DNA from: Pachyseris speciosa
Lineage: Eukaryota; Cnidaria; Anthozoa; Scleractinia; Pachyseridae
Direction of reading: 5' to 3'
DNA length: 64,000 nt
Assembly (NCBI GenBank): GCA_016490735.1
Contig: JAEMWC010000166.1
Coordinates: forward strand, 1,016,501-1,080,500
Under the pieces are notes generated by a model, which was not told the DNA's origin, searched no databases, and was given only the letters and a program-made list of their open reading frames with translations. The position numbers were made by a program, and so were the translations under genes. Below, one piece after another: positions 61,862-64,000 of this stretch (its first letter is position 1; each line of letters starts with the position of its first letter).

Positions 61862-63386
61862 TCATGCATCGCTCACTGGAGTCCTGGGCTCTGTCTCCGT
61901 TTCTTCAACTTCTCCCCTGTTTTCTTTCTGTTGAAGAAACGTTCGCAAGTCGATTTCATGTTTAAAGGTGACCCGTAGATGGACCGCAGTCGAGGCTGCC
62001 GCAAGACGAGACACAGAAGGCTTTCCTATTTTTCTTGCAGTGTTCAGCAGTGCTTTCCTAAATTCAGTTATCCTCAATGAATAGAGAACAGGATTTGCAA
62101 AGGAATTGCTAAAACTCAACAGATTTACAAAGAGTACAAAGTTATGGCTCACTGGAGCGTAAACTGAAATAGCGTTAGTTAAAATTAATGGAAGCCACGA
62201 CACAAGAACAACAAAAGTGATAATCAACAATGTTTTCGTCGGTTGCTCTTTGTGAGTTCGCATCAGTGTTTTTCCTTTGTTATACTTCTTCCGAATACCG
62301 ATGTAGCAAGCGGCTGTAATAAGCGTCAGGATACAAGCGTATAGCACCCAAATGTAAATGCTGACGTAGACTGAAATGTGGAAGGTGGCAAGAACCGCAG
62401 CCGAAATGGCAACGGACAAAATCCAAAAAGAAACGTTCGCAAGTCGATTTCATGTTTAAAGGTGACCCGTAGATGGACCGCAGTCGAGGCTGCCGCAAGA
62501 CGAGACACAGAAGGCTTTCCTATTTTTCTTGCAGTGTTCAGCAGTGCTTTCCTAAATTCAGTTATCCTCAATGAATAGAGAACAGGATTTGCAAAGGAAT
62601 TGCTAAAACTCAACAGATTTACAAAGAGTACAAAGTTATGGCTCACTGGAGCGTAAACTGAAATAGCGTTAGTTAAAATTAATGGAAGCCACGACACAAG
62701 AACAACAAAAGTGATAATCAACAATGTTTTCGTCGGTTGCTCTTTGTGAGTTCGCATCAGTGTTTTTCTTTTGTTATACTTCTTCCGAATACCGATGTAG
62801 CAAGCGGCTGTAATAAGCGTCAGGATACAAGCGTATAGCACCCAAATGTAAATGCTGACGTAGACTGAAATGTGGAAGGTGGCAAGAACCGCAGCCGAAA
62901 TGGCAACGGACAAAATCCAAACCAAAGCGATTAAATTGTAGTACGCTCGTCTTCTCGCTGTGGATCGATGTTTCAACGGCCATTCCGTTGCGTAGAACCT
63001 TTCTCCAGCAATAAACGCAGCCGTGATTAGTGAAGCCTGAGCGCAAATTGTGTCTACGACACGATAGAACAATTCCAAAGACGAACACCATTCCAATGCC
63101 CAAAGTCCAAAGCTGCCACCGAGTTCAAAAATGAAAACTAGCAGCGACAAAGCTCGTAGGATCAAATCGGCGAACGCCAAGTTTATAACTAAGAGAAAGC
63201 TCTTCTTACGGAGTTTCTCAGTGTTCAAAGCAAAGATAACTAAAACGAGAACGTTGCCCACAATGATGAAAAACGATACTATGGCTCGACTATGGCAAAT
63301 TCAGTGCACCAAATCACGCCTTCTGTCCGGCTGAAAGCAACTAGGAGCAAATAAGAATTCATAGACTTGTTTGAATCGTTCTCCAT
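61862..63386 (-). CDS. Class A (rhodopsin-like) GPCR, frame-broken
   Basis: Seven-helix receptor: TM1 FFIIVGNVLVLVIFAL, TM2 with NLAFADLIL, TM3 ending GERFYATEWPLKH (ERF in place of DRY), TM6 LVSWLPLILTNAI, TM7 FSNSFANPVLYSLRI (NPxxY). Read from ATG at 63384-63386 (MENDSNKSMNSYLLL) the frame is lost near 63284, where one base seems missing. The main open frame then runs 63261-62326. A 494-bp tandem duplication puts a second copy of TM4 to the tail at 61934-62427; the natural end (GEVEETETEPRTPVSDA, stop at 61862-61864) follows the second copy. The pre-duplication gene would be a single-exon receptor of about 345 residues. Ligand unknown; cnidarians have large families of orphan class A receptors. 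Confidence 0.85.
61934..62921. repeat. 494-bp tandem duplication within the GPCR gene
   Basis: 61934-62427 and 62428-62921 match almost base for base. The one difference I noticed is KYNKGK against KYNKRK. The junction has an AAGAAAC microhomology. 494 is not divisible by three, so the coding frame shifts after the first copy's TFL. It is either a very recent duplication or an assembly artefact. Confidence 0.9.
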
Positions 63387-64000
63387 ATTAAATTTATGTG
63401 ATAACTAAAGAAAATTCAAGGAGGCTACAGGAACCATGCTTAACTCCCGTTGTTGTGGTTGTCGCAATAACACCCAATCCGCCGTAAACCAGGCCAAAAG
63501 GATTTCAAAGTGTCTTTGAACAATTAATCACACTAAACATTACGATATTGCGGTTATTTTTGCATCGTTTGTACGTATAGAAGGCTTGCTTCAAAACCAA
63601 GATGTAAAGTGGTCAAGGTGTTTGTTTTCTTTAATTTTTTATGCCCTCAAGTTGTCTTGATTGCCTAATATAGCGTTGTCCACGGTCTATATACCTATAA
63701 AATCATATTAATATCTCACAATAACCAAACCTTCCTCTCTTGTGGAGTCTTTCAAAATAAAGTACACTCAACACGCCTCACAATGATGGTTCGTTCTTTA
63801 ATTTCGGATGAATAGTCTTGTTACATTCATTTTAACAAGGATGTCCGCAAAATTTTGGCAGCCTCCGTTACCTAACAAACAGAACAAGCCCGACTGTTTC
63901 AAATGAAGGCTCTGGGGTATGTTGTTATGGCAATTTTATCTTGCTTCTATGGGGAATCGATTAACCCACACTGATCATGGAGTGCACACTTCGGAAATTT
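63387..64000. other. Sequence upstream of the GPCR; nothing assigned
   Basis: AT-rich sequence with no recognisable exon. It should contain the GPCR promoter, but I see no element I can name with confidence. Confidence 0.5.

Overview
The window is eukaryotic nuclear DNA, AT-rich, with GT-AG introns, many simple repeats and dense transposon debris. The types of protein and repeat (a mosaic MAM/SRCR/LDLa/WSC/CUB receptor, Penelope-like elements, tRNA-headed SINEs, foldback MITEs, an intron-poor rhodopsin-like GPCR) fit a cnidarian, most likely a hexacoral such as a stony coral. Species cannot be fixed by reading alone.

Layout. 1-6.7 kb: microsatellites, MITEs (a Harbinger-type one with TAA target duplication, an 8-bp-TSD one with a G18 run) and one candidate orphan exon. 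6.7-13.6 kb: a composite of broken Penelope-like elements (PLEs) in both orientations. It contains a direct duplication of about 1.6 kb offset by 1,911 bp, and a cluster of four SINE units, two in each orientation, inserted with a 13-bp target duplication. 13.6-18.3 kb: mostly unassigned, with three short exon-like segments whose phases agree.

18.3-57.3 kb (+): one large gene of about 29 coding exons that I assembled by eye from splice sites, phases and domain motifs. Its order is signal peptide (or upstream exon), MAM, SRCR, LDLa, MAM, LDLa, MAM, SRCR x3, WSC, short linker, CUB, Thr/Pro linker, CUB, Ser/Thr stalk, transmembrane helix and a tail of about 38 residues. After five apparent single-base deletions are allowed for, the model is 1,540 codons including the stop. 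Every domain boundary is phase 1. It looks like a type I multi-ligand or scavenger-type receptor. Its introns carry a second PLE with nested inverted repeats and a MITE inside its GIY-YIG region, a Harbinger MITE, a 17-bp x 17 minisatellite, a LINE 3' end, a PLE GIY-YIG fragment beside a perfect hairpin, and several foldback elements.

57.3-59.5 kb (-): a decayed hAT-type (TTF/DUF4371-like) transposase that begins directly after the receptor stop codon. 61.9-63.4 kb (-): a class A GPCR disrupted by a near-perfect 494-bp tandem duplication and one N-terminal frameshift. The remainder is unassigned.

Caution: six single-base frameshifts interrupt otherwise well conserved reading frames, most of them at short homopolymers. 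This suggests consensus error in a long-read assembly rather than gene death; raw reads or RNA would settle it.
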